A DNA stretch of 64,000 nt from Nitrospinaceae bacterium (GCA_029261595.1 JAJDAZ010000010.1:1-64000), one strand, 5' to 3'. Positions 55,188-64,000 are shown, counted from the first letter of the stretch. Made by a program: numbers and translations. Notes: a model not told the origin generated them from the letters alone.

Positions 55188-56399
55188 ATGTCGAACTTAG
55201 ATTTCGTAGCGGAAGGAAAACCCGCTGACTGGGTACCACTTGGAGAAACACAAACGGTAGTTGATCCAATGGAGATGTTCTTCAAACTTCCCCGAAAAAC
55301 CGAATTCATTACCGGGAGTGAAGCCGCCCGCGAATCCATTCGCCGGATGAATGTTGATGTCGCCATAGCTTATCCCATCACTCCACAAAGTGAAACGATG
55401 CAACAGGCGGGATACCTCTATGACGAAGGATACATCAAGGATTTTTATCGCGGTGAGGAAGAAATTGGCGTTATGTCGGCTTGCGCCGGAGCTTCACGCG
55501 CTGGCGTTCGCACCCTCACGGCCACCTCCGGTCCTGGTCTCATGCGCGGCATGGAAGCTATCAGCTCATGGCCAGGTGCGCGCGTTCCGATGATTTTGAT
55601 GGATATGTGCCGGGTCATCAACACACCTTTGGCGATCCAGCCGGATAACATCGAAATGTCTTTCATGCTCAATACAGGGATGCTCCTTCTGCACGCTGAA
55701 GACCAGCAGGATTTCTACGACTATCCTTTGGTTGCGGCCATCGTCTCTGAAAAAGTGGACGTGACCTTGCCTTGCGCGGTTTCCGTGGATGGATTTTTTG
55801 TGACACACGCCAGGGGCCAGGTGTCCATGACTCCCAAAGAGTATAAACTGCCACCCAGAGATGGTTGGGCGTCTGCTGTTCCTGCAATGGATAATGAAAA
55901 TCCTCCAGCCAGGCTTTCTCGTGACGCTCCAATTCAGAAAAGTAACTTCATCAGCTATCATATGCATTCCAGTTGGCAGCAGGAAGTGTTTGCCGCAGTT
56001 GAACGCTCAGCCAAATACTTCGATAAATACCTGGATGGTTGTATTGAAATCGTCAACCCGGATGCGGATGAATTTTTGGTCGCCTCTGGAGCCGCCGTTT
56101 CCCAATCCCGTGAAGCTGTGCGTCAGGAAGGGGAGCAAGGCCGGAAAGTCGGAATGATTAAAATTAAGACCATCCGTCCCTGGCCGATGAGACAGCTCAT
56201 TGCGGCATTAAAAAATGCCAAGCGCATCCTGGTTCCTGAATTCAACCAGGCGGGGTGGTTGCACAAAGAACTCTGTTCGACACTATATGGCCGAACTACA
56301 GGTACAATGATCGGTGGCCCAAGAGTCTATGGCGGGATGACCATGCCGACCGAGATGATTCTGGAGTGGCTGGCAGACGCTAGAAAAAAGCAACTTTAA
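55188..56399 (+). CDS. korA: 2-oxoacid:ferredoxin oxidoreductase, alpha subunit
   Basis: A 403-residue subunit with the pyrimidine-binding transketolase-like fold: ARESIRRMNVDVAIAYPITPQSETMQQ (YPITP is diagnostic), ATSGPGLMRGMEAISSW, and the C-terminal domain with FNQAGWLHKEL. It lacks an N-terminal gamma fusion, so it belongs to the separately encoded multi-subunit type. It reductively carboxylates succinyl-CoA (or acetyl-CoA) using reduced ferredoxin, or runs oxidatively. 2-Oxoglutarate versus pyruvate specificity cannot be told by eye. A GGAG site precedes the ATG. The gap to the beta subunit is unusually long (181 bases). Confidence 0.92.
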   Translation: MSNLDFVAEGKPADWVPLGETQTVVDPMEMFFKLPRKTEFITGSEAARESIRRMNVDVAIAYPITPQSETMQQAGYLYDEGYIKDFYRGEEEIGVMSACAGASRAGVRTLTATSGPGLMRGMEAISSWPGARVPMILMDMCRVINTPLAIQPDNIEMSFMLNTGMLLLHAEDQQDFYDYPLVAAIVSEKVDVTLPCAVSVDGFFVTHARGQVSMTPKEYKLPPRDGWASAVPAMDNENPPARLSRDAPIQKSNFISYHMHSSWQQEVFAAVERSAKYFDKYLDGCIEIVNPDADEFLVASGAAVSQSREAVRQEGEQGRKVGMIKIKTIRPWPMRQLIAALKNAKRILVPEFNQAGWLHKELCSTLYGRTTGTMIGGPRVYGGMTMPTEMILEWLADARKKQL

Positions 56400-56486
56400 T
56401 TGCTCTTGATTCGGAATGCTTATTTTAGCTGTATCTCAAAATAGGTAGGTTATAAGACTGTTTTAAGTGTTTTATTGGTATGTTAT

Positions 56487-56515
56487 TTGGGTTTTTGTTA
56501 ACAACAGTTTATAAT
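56487..56515 (+). promoter_or_regulatory. internal promoter between alpha and beta subunit genes
   Basis: TTGGGT (56487-56492, 3 of 6), 17 bases, perfect TATAAT (56510-56515), in a very AT-rich 181-base gap. Transcription would start near 56522, 59 bases before korB. It may raise the level of the small subunits relative to alpha. Confidence 0.4.
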
Positions 56516-56580
56516 AAAATTAGTTTTTTATTTTTTTCATTCCCTTAAATTAATAGTTTTCTATATATAAGGATAAAATC

Positions 56581-57456
56581 ATGTCTTTTGAAACTTTAAG
56601 ACCATCTCCTGCATTAAAAGATTTTCTCCCGATCGAGTATAAAGACCTTGTCGAGCATGGCCCATACGGAAAGAATAAAAAAGTGTCCGACATGGGGAAG
56701 TTCAAAGAAATCATTGAAGAACACCCCATGTGTGCCGGATGCGCAATGACTTTGTTCATTCGCCTGATGTACATTGGCATGCCCAATCCCGAACATACAA
56801 TCGTTGTTGGCACTGCAGGTTGTGGCCGTTTGGCCCTTTCCCAGGCTTCCGTTCCTTTTGTTTACGGAAACTATGGAGACACCAACGCGGTTGCCAGTGG
56901 CATGAAACGCGGGTTGGATATTCGTTTTCCCAATCAATTTAAAGATGTTGTTGTTTGCGCCGGCGACGGCGGCCTGGTGGATATCGGCTTTCAAGGCCTC
57001 ATGCACAGTTGGTTCCGCCATGAAAAGTTTGTAACCGTCCTGCTCGACAATGAAGTTTATGGAAACACCGGCGGTCAGGAAAGCGGCATGACCAATAAAG
57101 GCAAAGTCCTTAAAATGTCTCCCCGCGGTAAAAAAGACGAAAAAATGGACATGCTCGGCTTGGCAAAGGTTGCCAAACTGGACTATATCGCTCGTCTTGC
57201 ACCGACCAACCCTGCCCGCGTTGCCCGGACCATTCGCCGGTCAATTCTGATCGCGAGAGAATTTGGCGCAACCTACGTACAGGCTTATACCTCCTGTAAT
57301 ATTGAATATTCTATTCCCACACCGGACGTTATGAAGGATGCGTTTGAGATCGAGAAAGATCGCTATGGTTTTGAAGAGATTATCTCTGACCGGGCCAAAG
57401 AGTTTTTAAAGGATCTTGAAGCTAAAGCAAAAGCTGAGAGAAAAGCTAAAAAATAA
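56581..57456 (+). CDS. korB: 2-oxoacid:ferredoxin oxidoreductase, beta (TPP) subunit
   Basis: A 291-residue subunit holding thiamine diphosphate and an iron-sulphur cluster. MCAGCAMTLFIRLM gives the first two Cys ligands; GTAGCGRLAL gives another; the TPP-Mg motif is GDGGLVDIGF followed by LLDNEVYGNTGGQESGMT. The protein ends in a Lys/Ala-rich helix. An AAGGA site is seen. Gaps to the gamma gene are 15 bases, so the last three subunits are tightly linked. Confidence 0.93.
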   Translation: MSFETLRPSPALKDFLPIEYKDLVEHGPYGKNKKVSDMGKFKEIIEEHPMCAGCAMTLFIRLMYIGMPNPEHTIVVGTAGCGRLALSQASVPFVYGNYGDTNAVASGMKRGLDIRFPNQFKDVVVCAGDGGLVDIGFQGLMHSWFRHEKFVTVLLDNEVYGNTGGQESGMTNKGKVLKMSPRGKKDEKMDMLGLAKVAKLDYIARLAPTNPARVARTIRRSILIAREFGATYVQAYTSCNIEYSIPTPDVMKDAFEIEKDRYGFEEIISDRAKEFLKDLEAKAKAERKAKK

Positions 57457-57471
57457 AGGAGATCTGTAAAT

Positions 57472-58194
57472 ATGTCTATTAAGCGCTACAACGTTCGCAT
57501 GGCTGGAATTGGAGGCCAGGGAGTTGTGACCGCATCCCATATTCTGAGTAATGGGGTGGTCATTTCCGGGGGACACAGTTCTCTCGTTCCTTTCTTCGGG
57601 TCTGAGAAACGAAACGCCCCGGTAGAAAGTTACGTGAGAATCTCCAGTGAGGTCATTTATGAAATTGGAGAAATCATTTTCCCGAACGTAATTATGATTT
57701 TTCATCCTTCGGTTATTACTCTGGGAAAATCATACACCATGCCCTTTTACACCGGGTTAAAGCAAGACGGTATTATCATCATAAACAGCCGAACTCCTAT
57801 CCCTTTCAGTAAGGATGAAGAACGAGAAATGGCCGATGTAGGCGCTAAAGTCTACTATCTTCCGGCAACTGAAATTGCCAACGAGGTCGCTAAAACGGAG
57901 CTTGCTACCAACATGGCAATGTGCGGAGCGGTTGCGGCGGTTTTTGGAATGCCCGACCTGATTTCCCTGGCAGGCTCTGTTAAAGATAGATTCGTAGGAA
58001 AGGGCGTTGTGGTTTCCGGCGGAACCGCAGCACTTGACAGCGCCATTGAGAAAAAGTTCGCTAAAAAACAGAAGCTTCTTGAGGCAAATATGAAAACACT
58101 TGAGGCCAGTTATAAATACATGATCGATAAGGGTTGGGCGCATCCAGATGCGGATCCCGTTAAGATTGATATGGCCGCAATCTCCGCTTGTTAA
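57472..58194 (+). CDS. korC: 2-oxoacid:ferredoxin oxidoreductase, gamma subunit
   Basis: A 240-residue subunit with the gamma-domain start VRMAGIGGQGVVTASHILS (GxGGQG) and SLVPFFGSEKRNAPVESYVRIS. It mediates subunit contacts and CoA binding. It has an AAAGGAGA ribosome site. A C-terminal extension of about 40 residues after the ALDSAIEKKFAKK helix reads as a further helix and may be specific to this enzyme group. Confidence 0.92.
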   Translation: MSIKRYNVRMAGIGGQGVVTASHILSNGVVISGGHSSLVPFFGSEKRNAPVESYVRISSEVIYEIGEIIFPNVIMIFHPSVITLGKSYTMPFYTGLKQDGIIIINSRTPIPFSKDEEREMADVGAKVYYLPATEIANEVAKTELATNMAMCGAVAAVFGMPDLISLAGSVKDRFVGKGVVVSGGTAALDSAIEKKFAKKQKLLEANMKTLEASYKYMIDKGWAHPDADPVKIDMAAISAC

Positions 58195-58217
58195 TATCCT
58201 AAATTTTTGGAGTAACC

Positions 58218-58481
58218 ATGTATTACGTTGCTGAAGTTGATAGAGAAATTTGTGCCGCTAAAACCTGTTCTTTGTGCACAACCTTTTGCCCGGAATCCAA
58301 CTGTATCAATTACAGTGAGAAAGATAAATCCGCCTACGTATCTGTAGATCGATGCAAGGCTTGCGAAATCTGTGTTTATATTTGTGATGATATTGCCAAA
58401 AACAATGCCATCAAAATGAAATGGATCGATGATCTCGACGATGGATTTGTAATCAAAAAAACCGGGATCGTTATTAGATAG
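58218..58481 (+). CDS. korD: 2-oxoacid:ferredoxin oxidoreductase, ferredoxin-like delta subunit
   Basis: An 87-residue iron-sulphur protein with two Cys clusters: CAAKTCSLCTTFCPESNC and CKACEICVYICDD. The second is a standard C-x2-C-x2-C-x3-C set; the first is irregular and has five Cys. It passes electrons between the TPP subunit and external ferredoxin. The strong terminator at 58499 ends the operon 17 bases after the stop. Confidence 0.9.
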   Translation: MYYVAEVDREICAAKTCSLCTTFCPESNCINYSEKDKSAYVSVDRCKACEICVYICDDIAKNNAIKMKWIDDLDDGFVIKKTGIVIR

Positions 58482-58498
58482 TTCCCTTGCTTTTCCGA

Positions 58499-58538
58499 AA
58501 AGGTATTTGAGCTACATGCTCAAATACCTTTTTTTTTA
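58499..58538 (+). terminator. strong intrinsic terminator of the ferredoxin oxidoreductase operon
   Basis: A perfect 14-bp stem AAAGGTATTTGAGC / GCTCAAATACCTTT (58499-58531) with loop TACAT, running into nine Ts (58529-58537). Confidence 0.93.
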
Positions 58539-58577
58539 GCCTCTTTCAATCCACACAATTAAATAAGGACAGAAAAA

Positions 58578-58994
58578 ATGGAAAGAACCCTTGCCATCAT
58601 CAAACCGGATGCAGTATCGCGAAATCTCATTGGGAGTTTTATCAGCCGAATTGAATCAAATGAATTCAATGTGGTCGCGATCAAAAGAGCGTGGCTGACC
58701 AAAGGCCTGGCGGAAAGATTCTATGCTGTACACAAAGAACGCCCATTTTTCAATAGCTTGACCGACTTCATGAGTTCGGGGCCGGTGGTATTGATGGTTC
58801 TGGAGCACGAAAACGCGATCATGGGATGGAGAGAACTGATGGGTGCTACCAACCCGGCGGAAGCCGCCGAAGGCACCATACGAAAGGAATTTGGTCTCGA
58901 TTTGGAGAGAAACTCCTCCCACGGGTCCGATTCTCCTGAAAATGCCGCCTTTGAGATCAAGTTTTTTTTTAGTGAGACTGAAATTTTACCCTAG
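58578..58994 (+). CDS. ndk: nucleoside-diphosphate kinase
   Basis: A 138-residue enzyme that equalises NTP pools with a phosphohistidine intermediate. [17 protein letters not shown], the GATNP loop, and the active-site NSSHGSDS motif are all present. AAGGA precedes the ATG. It lies between two terminated units and is monocistronic or leads into the exported gene at 59062. Confidence 0.97.
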   Translation: MERTLAIIKPDAVSRNLIGSFISRIESNEFNVVAIKRAWLTKGLAERFYAVHKERPFFNSLTDFMSSGPVVLMVLEHENAIMGWRELMGATNPAEAAEGTIRKEFGLDLERNSSHGSDSPENAAFEIKFFFSETEILP

Positions 58995-59061
58995 AAATCC
59001 TGTAGAATGGGATTGTGATCAGATCAAGAATCCAATCCGATGGAAACAACATCCAATTATT

Positions 59062-59565
59062 ATGAGAAAATTATCCTTGCTAGTGGCGTTGTTAGTTTGG
59101 CTATGGGCCTCCCCAGGGTTCGGGTATGAATACCAACTCTACAAAAACGGGGAAAACCTGGGTATCGTGGTATTTCCCAAAGCCAAGATGTTTTCCGGGT
59201 TGGATCAATACATCCAATCTCTGGCATTGCAGCCCGTGGAAACTGGAAAAGCGGTGATGCGATCCGGCTCCAAAGGGGAAAATCAAACGTACATGATGCC
59301 CTTGGAGGTACAGAAAAATCATTCGATCGAAAAATTCATGGTCATTCAGGTATTAACACCAACCAGTATGATGATTGGAATTTTTGACCCTGAATGGGGG
59401 CTCACCCTGCCCTCGTCGATTTTCGGGTTTGATGAAATGAAACAAAATATTCCCAAGACTCTGGACATTTTTCGGGGAAATAATAAGCGCAAACCCACTC
59501 ATTGGAAAGGGGAACCGGGATCAACCCTTGAGCCGGTTGAAACCCCGCCGGACACCAATTTCTGA
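59062..59565 (+). CDS. exported protein of unknown function
   Basis: A 167-residue protein from ATG 59062, the first in-frame ATG that gives a signal peptide (LSLLVALLVWLWASPGFG). The longer frame from 58843 would overlap ndk and was rejected. The mature domain has YEYQLYKNGENLGIVVFPKA and ends in a Pro/Thr-rich tail. The family is not recognised. The ribosome site is weak. The next gene (FmdB) begins 14 bases after the stop. Confidence 0.65.
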   Translation: MRKLSLLVALLVWLWASPGFGYEYQLYKNGENLGIVVFPKAKMFSGLDQYIQSLALQPVETGKAVMRSGSKGENQTYMMPLEVQKNHSIEKFMVIQVLTPTSMMIGIFDPEWGLTLPSSIFGFDEMKQNIPKTLDIFRGNNKRKPTHWKGEPGSTLEPVETPPDTNF

Positions 59566-59579
59566 AAGGTATTAGAGCC

Positions 59580-59771
59580 ATGCCTGTTTATGAGTACCAA
59601 TGCGAAAAATGTAAAAAAACGTTTGAATTTCTGCAAAAGGTCAATGACAAGCCCATTGAAAAGTGCGAAGAATGCGAAGGCGCGCTTCATAAATGTTTCA
59701 ACAGTATGAACTTTCATTTGTATGGTCCTGGTTTTTACAGCACCGACAACAAAAGAAAATACCTAAAATAA
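59580..59771 (+). CDS. FmdB-family zinc ribbon protein
   Basis: A 63-residue regulatory-type zinc ribbon. MPVYEYQCEKCKKTFEFLQ with the second pair CEECEGALHKCF is the FmdB/CxxC_CxxC_SSSS signature. The C-terminal FYSTDNKRK is the usual end. The family is thought to regulate or bind, but no target is known. Small spacing on both sides suggests cotranscription. Confidence 0.9.
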   Translation: MPVYEYQCEKCKKTFEFLQKVNDKPIEKCEECEGALHKCFNSMNFHLYGPGFYSTDNKRKYLK

Positions 59772-59798
59772 ATCCGCAATGCTTCCCTCAATTCATCC

Positions 59799-60212
59799 AT
59801 GATCTATATTACCCGGCGGCTTGAGTTCTGTGCCAGTCACCGCCTGTTCAACCCGAACTATTCCGACGAAAAAAATGCCGAAACGTTCGGGCTGTGCAAC
59901 AACCCCAACGGACACGGCCACAACTACGTCCTCGAAGTGACCGTGAGTGGAGAAATCGACCCGGAAACAGGGATGGTGCTGGATTTAAAAACGCTCAAAA
60001 AACTGATCAATCAGGAAATCGTCAACAAGGTGGATCATAAAAATTTCAATATGGACGTGGATTTCATGGAGGGTGTGATTCCCACCGCCGAGAACATCGC
60101 CATCAAGTTCTGGGAAATTCTGGAATCAAAAATTGAAAACGGCACCTTGCATGAATTGAAACTTTTTGAGTCCGAACGCAACTACGTCGTCTACCGGGGG
60201 GAGTTGGTGTGA
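59799..60212 (+). CDS. queD: 6-pyruvoyl/6-carboxytetrahydropterin synthase (QueD/PTPS)
   Basis: A 137-residue zinc enzyme. Zn ligands: His in FCASHRL and the pair in [10 protein letters not shown]; the catalytic Cys lies in GLCNNPNG. It acts on 7,8-dihydroneopterin triphosphate made by the next gene product, toward queuosine (7-carboxy-7-deazaguanine) or a pterin. Its last codons overlap the folE start (GTGA), so product and substrate enzymes are made together. In Nitrospina-like organisms a molybdopterin- or folate-related use cannot be excluded. Confidence 0.92.
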   Translation: MIYITRRLEFCASHRLFNPNYSDEKNAETFGLCNNPNGHGHNYVLEVTVSGEIDPETGMVLDLKTLKKLINQEIVNKVDHKNFNMDVDFMEGVIPTAENIAIKFWEILESKIENGTLHELKLFESERNYVVYRGELV

Positions 60213-60766
60213 AAGATCTGATTGAAAAACTGCTCTTGGAGGTAGGAGAAGACCCTTCCCGTGAAGGCCTGAAAAATACTCCCGAAAGAGTCGAGAAATC
60301 CTTGAAGTTTTTGACCAGCGGCTACATGACCAATATCGACGAACTGGTCAATGGCGCCCTGTATCATGAAAATTATGACGAAATGGTCATCGTCAAGGAC
60401 ATCGACATTTTCAGTTTGTGCGAACACCATATGTTGCCCTTCCTGGGAAAATGTCACGTTGCCTATCTTCCCAATGGCAAGATCATCGGGTTGAGCAAAA
60501 TTCCACGGATCAGCGATGCTTTCAGCCGGAGGTTGCAAGTGCAGGAGCGGTTGACCAACCAGATCGCCGAATGCCTGGATAGTATTTTACAACCCAAAGG
60601 AGTGGGAGTGGTCATTGAAGCTTTGCACATGTGCATGTCCATGCGCGGCGTGCAAAAACAAAGTTCTTACACCACCACAAGTTCCATGCTCGGCAGTTTT
60701 AAATCCGACGCCAGAACCCGAAGTGAATTTTTAAGCCTGATTCAGCCTCAAGGGACAAGATCCTGA
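60209..60766 (+). CDS. folE: GTP cyclohydrolase I
   Basis: A 185-residue enzyme forming dihydroneopterin triphosphate from GTP. It shows [19 protein letters not shown], the zinc/catalytic motif [11 protein letters not shown], and C-terminal [13 protein letters not shown]. The start is GTG 60209, overlapping queD by four bases. The queD-folE pair is a natural biosynthetic unit for deazaguanine or folate pathways. Confidence 0.97.
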   Translation: MKDLIEKLLLEVGEDPSREGLKNTPERVEKSLKFLTSGYMTNIDELVNGALYHENYDEMVIVKDIDIFSLCEHHMLPFLGKCHVAYLPNGKIIGLSKIPRISDAFSRRLQVQERLTNQIAECLDSILQPKGVGVVIEALHMCMSMRGVQKQSSYTTTSSMLGSFKSDARTRSEFLSLIQPQGTRS

Positions 60767-60812
60767 TTTTCGATATTAATTTGATACACCTATTCCCAAA
60801 TAGGTAAACTTC

Positions 60813-61775
60813 TTGAGTACCGCAAATAAAGAAATCATAATTGAAAACAACGATCTGATTCCCGACCTGTTCGGCACGCACGACCTCAACCTCAAACTGA
60901 TAGAAAAAAAATTCAACGTCCGCATCATTACCCGGGGCAATCAGCTCAATGTCACCGGCTCCCAAAGCTCCGTCAATACCGTCCAACGGCTCCTGACCCA
61001 ACTGCAAAGCCTGTTCGAGAGCAAACAGCCGCCTAAAAACGGGGACATCAAATTCGCCATCCGCTTAATTGCCGATGATCCCGACATTGATCTGGTTTCC
61101 ATTTTTACCGAACGCGTTGCCCTAGCCCCAGGTCGCGGATACATTTCTCCAAAGGGTGCGGCCCAAAGGGAAATGATTCAAGCCGGAAAAGTTAAAGACA
61201 TCGTTTTTGCCATCGGCCCGGCGGGAACGGGGAAGACCTATCTGGCCGTGGCAATGGCCGTCGAAGGATTGCTCAAAAACCGGTTTAAAAAAATCGTCCT
61301 GGTGCGCCCGGCGGTGGAGGCGGGGGAAAAGCTGGGGTTTTTACCTGGCGACATCTCGGAGAAAATCCATCCCTACCTGATGCCGCTGTACGACGCGTTG
61401 AACGAAATGATGGAAGGCAACCAGGTCTGGCAGATGATCGAAGACGGGGTCATCGAAATCGCTCCCCTGGCTTATATGCGCGGGAGAACGTTGAATGACG
61501 CGTTTGTCATTCTCGATGAAGCTCAGAATTCCACTCGCGAACAGATGAAAATGTTTTTGACCCGGCTCGGGTTCCGTTCAAAAATGATCATCACCGGAGA
61601 CATCACACAGATAGACCTTTCCAGCTCCGCGGATTCCGGACTGATTCATGTGAAAAAATTGCTACAAGGGATTGATGACATCCAGTTCACCTACTTTACC
61701 GAAAAAGATGTCGTCCGGCACGAACTGGTTAAAAAGATCATCAGAGCTTACGATAAAAATGATAATGCCGGATAG
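60813..61775 (+). CDS. ybeZ: PhoH-family ATPase (YbeZ)
   Basis: A 320-residue protein: an N-terminal KH-like domain (EIIIENNDLIPDLFG, about 1-100) and the PhoH ATPase domain with Walker A GPAGTGKTYLAVA and Walker B AFVILDEAQNSTREQMK. It probably acts with YbeY in rRNA processing and ribosome quality control. The start appears to be TTG 60813. The usual partner ybeY is present, but separated by the 506-residue exported protein gene. Confidence 0.93.
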   Translation: MSTANKEIIIENNDLIPDLFGTHDLNLKLIEKKFNVRIITRGNQLNVTGSQSSVNTVQRLLTQLQSLFESKQPPKNGDIKFAIRLIADDPDIDLVSIFTERVALAPGRGYISPKGAAQREMIQAGKVKDIVFAIGPAGTGKTYLAVAMAVEGLLKNRFKKIVLVRPAVEAGEKLGFLPGDISEKIHPYLMPLYDALNEMMEGNQVWQMIEDGVIEIAPLAYMRGRTLNDAFVILDEAQNSTREQMKMFLTRLGFRSKMIITGDITQIDLSSSADSGLIHVKKLLQGIDDIQFTYFTEKDVVRHELVKKIIRAYDKNDNAG

Positions 61776-62046
61776 ACAGCTTCATCATTTGCTCCCCTCC
61801 CTTTAAATTTCGTATACTCAGAAATTGTCTCGAATTTTTATATTGAGGAAAGGCCTTAAGTAAGACGCATTATTAGCTTTAGAAAATATCTCTAAGGATA
61901 CTAACCCCTGAATAAGGGCTAAATTGATTTATTTCTCAAGAAATGAGAGAATTCTGGGTGAATCTAAATAAATTTTATGCACTAGATAAGAATTTCTTTT
62001 TTGGTAGAACTTTCTGTAATTTTTAGCATTTAAAAGGTAAATACCA

Positions 62047-63567
62047 TTGAATTTTGTATTGAAAAACAAATTGAACCTGTTTATCACAACTATCCTCTTT
62101 TTATCATTGTTCGGGTCTATTTTTCCTCAGCAAGGTCACGCTCAGATGCGGGATTTTGAGCAAAATATGGCAAAGTTGAAAGTAAAACTACCACCAAATA
62201 TTTTTGACGGTAAAACTCTCAATATCACCACCTACCCGGAACTCCAACAAGTCAAACAATTTGGTCTGAACTATCGCGCATTTTTGCTGAATGCCGTGAC
62301 GGCCTGGGGGAAACTAGGCAGGGGTCAAAACGAAGAACGCAAGAATCAACTCATTGCAAATAAAGCCTACTTTGACGCATTTCAAAAGGCCTATACAGTC
62401 AAAGCAAAGGCAATAAAACCTCCGGCGAAAAAGCAGCCGGTTCAGGCAAAACAGGTCACGTTGTCCGATATTTATATAGGACCCGGCTCCCAGGAGAAAG
62501 GCCCAATAATCATTGACAGTGTGGGACAGTATGATACTGAGTTCAAGGCCTATGGTCATCCCGGAACAAAAGCCAAGCTCACCCGTTGGAGCGCGCTGAT
62601 GCAGTTTTACATCAAATACGACAATATTGCGAGTGACGATGCGGTGATGATCGATATCTTCAAGGACGGTAAAAGCCTGGGTGAAGCGACTTCTTGTCAA
62701 TATCACAGCCTGCACAAGGAAGCTCATCTTGCATATTATAAATGCGAAGCGCCAAAAAAGAGAAGTGACTACGAAAAATTGTTTCAAACCGATGGCACAC
62801 ACACGATCAAGTTGACTTACAAAAAGTTAATCGAGGGAATCGAATTTAAAGATTTTGCTGTTTTCAACGTCACTGTAAAAAAAGCCAAGCAGGGTGCGGC
62901 GAACAACCCTTCATTGAAATGGGAAACGGACCACGACATGAAGGTCACGGTTTCAACCATTGACGAGGAAATTCCCCATTCAACACCTACGGATGGAGGA
63001 ATAAAAACGGCTATACAATTCGCGCAAAAGAGGCAAGAACATTCCATGGTAATACGAACATGGTTTAAGAAAGATAAAGGCTACCATCCGACAAAGATGG
63101 CGTGTTTATACAACGGTAAAAGAATTGATGAGGCTGAAGGGCATAAAGGAAAAGAATATAGTTACTGGAGTTATCTTAAAAAAGGTTCGATGAAAAGGGT
63201 TGACGAGCAATGGACTCAACACTATTACCAGATGAAATCTTTGCACCCCCGCCCATTTCCCAATAGGTCTAAGGGAAGTTATTCTCAGCCTCAGCATTAT
63301 TTAAATGAAAATCCCGGGGAGTATCGTTGCGTGGCAACGAGGGGTGGCGAAGTTCTCAAAGAACTGTTTTTCCGAGTGGATGCTGATGGAGAAATCGTCA
63401 AATCCGGATGTCAGTTGGAATCCATGAATACTCTTCACACGGTCACACTGCTTGCAACGAAGGACCATAAATTGTCCACTGTAGACTACGATAAAAAAAT
63501 TGGCAAACAATCCGGGTTTGAGGGACGAGTCAAGTGGAGCAAAAGTTGTCCCCCCAGCAGGAAATAG
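62047..63567 (+). CDS. large exported protein of unknown function
   Basis: A 506-residue protein starting at TTG 62047 with AAAGG nine bases upstream. Signal peptide LFITTILFLSLFGSIFPQQGHA. The mature protein has a Lys/Ala/Pro-rich linker (about 110-140) and two beta-rich domains with several Cys (SCQYHSL, KCEAPKK, MACLYNG, CVATRGG, GCQLES). No family recognised. It lies between phoH and ybeY, which are normally adjacent, and has an upstream 271-base gap, so it looks like an inserted gene. Codon use was not tested. Confidence 0.75.
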   Translation: MNFVLKNKLNLFITTILFLSLFGSIFPQQGHAQMRDFEQNMAKLKVKLPPNIFDGKTLNITTYPELQQVKQFGLNYRAFLLNAVTAWGKLGRGQNEERKNQLIANKAYFDAFQKAYTVKAKAIKPPAKKQPVQAKQVTLSDIYIGPGSQEKGPIIIDSVGQYDTEFKAYGHPGTKAKLTRWSALMQFYIKYDNIASDDAVMIDIFKDGKSLGEATSCQYHSLHKEAHLAYYKCEAPKKRSDYEKLFQTDGTHTIKLTYKKLIEGIEFKDFAVFNVTVKKAKQGAANNPSLKWETDHDMKVTVSTIDEEIPHSTPTDGGIKTAIQFAQKRQEHSMVIRTWFKKDKGYHPTKMACLYNGKRIDEAEGHKGKEYSYWSYLKKGSMKRVDEQWTQHYYQMKSLHPRPFPNRSKGSYSQPQHYLNENPGEYRCVATRGGEVLKELFFRVDADGEIVKSGCQLESMNTLHTVTLLATKDHKLSTVDYDKKIGKQSGFEGRVKWSKSCPPSRK

Positions 63568-63574
63568 CTGGCTG

Positions 63575-64000
63575 ATGGATATTGAAATCCAAAATGATCA
63601 GGAAGTCTGCAAAGTAGATTCCCTGGAGCTGAAAAGCCATGCGGAAAAATTCATGCGGGCTTTAGGAAGGCAGGACGACGAACTCAGCATCCTGCTGGTG
63701 GATGACGCTGATATTCAAAACCTGAACCGGCAACACAGGAATCGGGACTCCGCAACCGATGTGCTCTCCTTCCCCCAAATGGACGACGACGATTTCATTT
63801 CCCATATGTTGGGAGACGTGGTAATTTCTGTGGAAACAGCCGAGCGGCAAGCCAAAGAGCACCATTTTTCTTTGGAGCAAGAACTGGTTTTATTGCTCAT
63901 TCACGGACTGCTTCATCTTCTGGGTTACGATCACGAGCGGTCCCCGGAAGATGAAAAAGCAATGAAGGCAAAAACCTGGGAATTGTTTGACCTGATATTT
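63575..64000 (+). CDS. ybeY: endoribonuclease YbeY (partial, runs off the window)
   Basis: The frame starts at ATG 63575, seven bases after the previous stop, and is open to the end of the window (142 residues so far). The zinc-site motif HGLLHLLGYDHE is the YbeY signature, and the N-terminal NRQHRNRDSATDVLSFP is typical. It processes 16S rRNA ends and is involved in ribosome quality control. The 3' end is not in the window. Confidence 0.95.
   Translation, partial: MDIEIQNDQEVCKVDSLELKSHAEKFMRALGRQDDELSILLVDDADIQNLNRQHRNRDSATDVLSFPQMDDDDFISHMLGDVVISVETAERQAKEHHFSLEQELVLLLIHGLLHLLGYDHERSPEDEKAMKAKTWELFDLIF

Overview
The window looks like chromosome from a Nitrospinota (Nitrospina-like) marine nitrite oxidiser or a close relative. 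This is an inference. It rests on a 2-oxoacid:ferredoxin oxidoreductase cluster and sucCD of the kind used in a reductive TCA cycle, on flagellar genes, on biosynthetic speA and lysA, on moderate GC, and on many exported proteins I cannot place in a family. No rRNA, tRNA, CRISPR array, transposase or prophage was seen.

Layout. (1) 0.3-1.6 kb: a DEAD-box RNA helicase. (2) 1.7-18.2 kb, minus strand: thirteen consecutive genes, every one with a signal peptide or lipobox. In transcription order they are three tandem M4 (thermolysin-type) metallopeptidases, an M4 propeptide with no catalytic domain, then nine mostly unrecognised envelope proteins. Several of these resemble the CsgG/FlgO/FlgT/TolB-N type of periplasmic domain, and two are lipoproteins. 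(3) 18.2-22.3 kb: a long intergenic region with a GCATGC palindrome cluster and a possible sigma-54 promoter, a small exported protein, and a membrane-bound CHASE2-AAA+ sigma-54 activator pointing away from the peptidase cluster. I consider parts 2 and 3 the best candidate for an undescribed system: a regulated, wholly exported protease/envelope module.

(4) 22.3-36.1 kb: ligA, two HtrA proteases, a DUF2065/lipoprotein pair, a DnaA/Hda-like ATPase, an OleC-like AMP-forming synthetase coupled to a PMT-type glycosyltransferase, a PAP2 phosphatase, and a TatT/DctP pair (TPR-associated TRAP binding protein) without its membrane permease. (5) 36.2-46.7 kb: small housekeeping and hypothetical genes, a 284-bp element bounded by 28-bp perfect inverted repeats, a zinc alcohol dehydrogenase, a secreted EF-hand-like protein behind a very good sigma-54 promoter, lysA and speA divergently placed, and several small proteins. 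(6) 46.8-54.5 kb: an AlbA_2/Schlafen-like protein, sucCD, fliDS behind a probable sigma-28 promoter, an RNase H-fold exonuclease, and DUF1841. (7) 54.6-64 kb: a four-gene ferredoxin oxidoreductase operon with a sigma-70 promoter and a strong terminator, then ndk, an FmdB zinc ribbon, queD-folE, phoH, a large unknown exported protein, and ybeY running off the end.

Start codons were moved from the longest ORF to an internal start where a Shine-Dalgarno sequence, signal peptide or paralog alignment supported it. All family names come from reading motifs; no database search was run.
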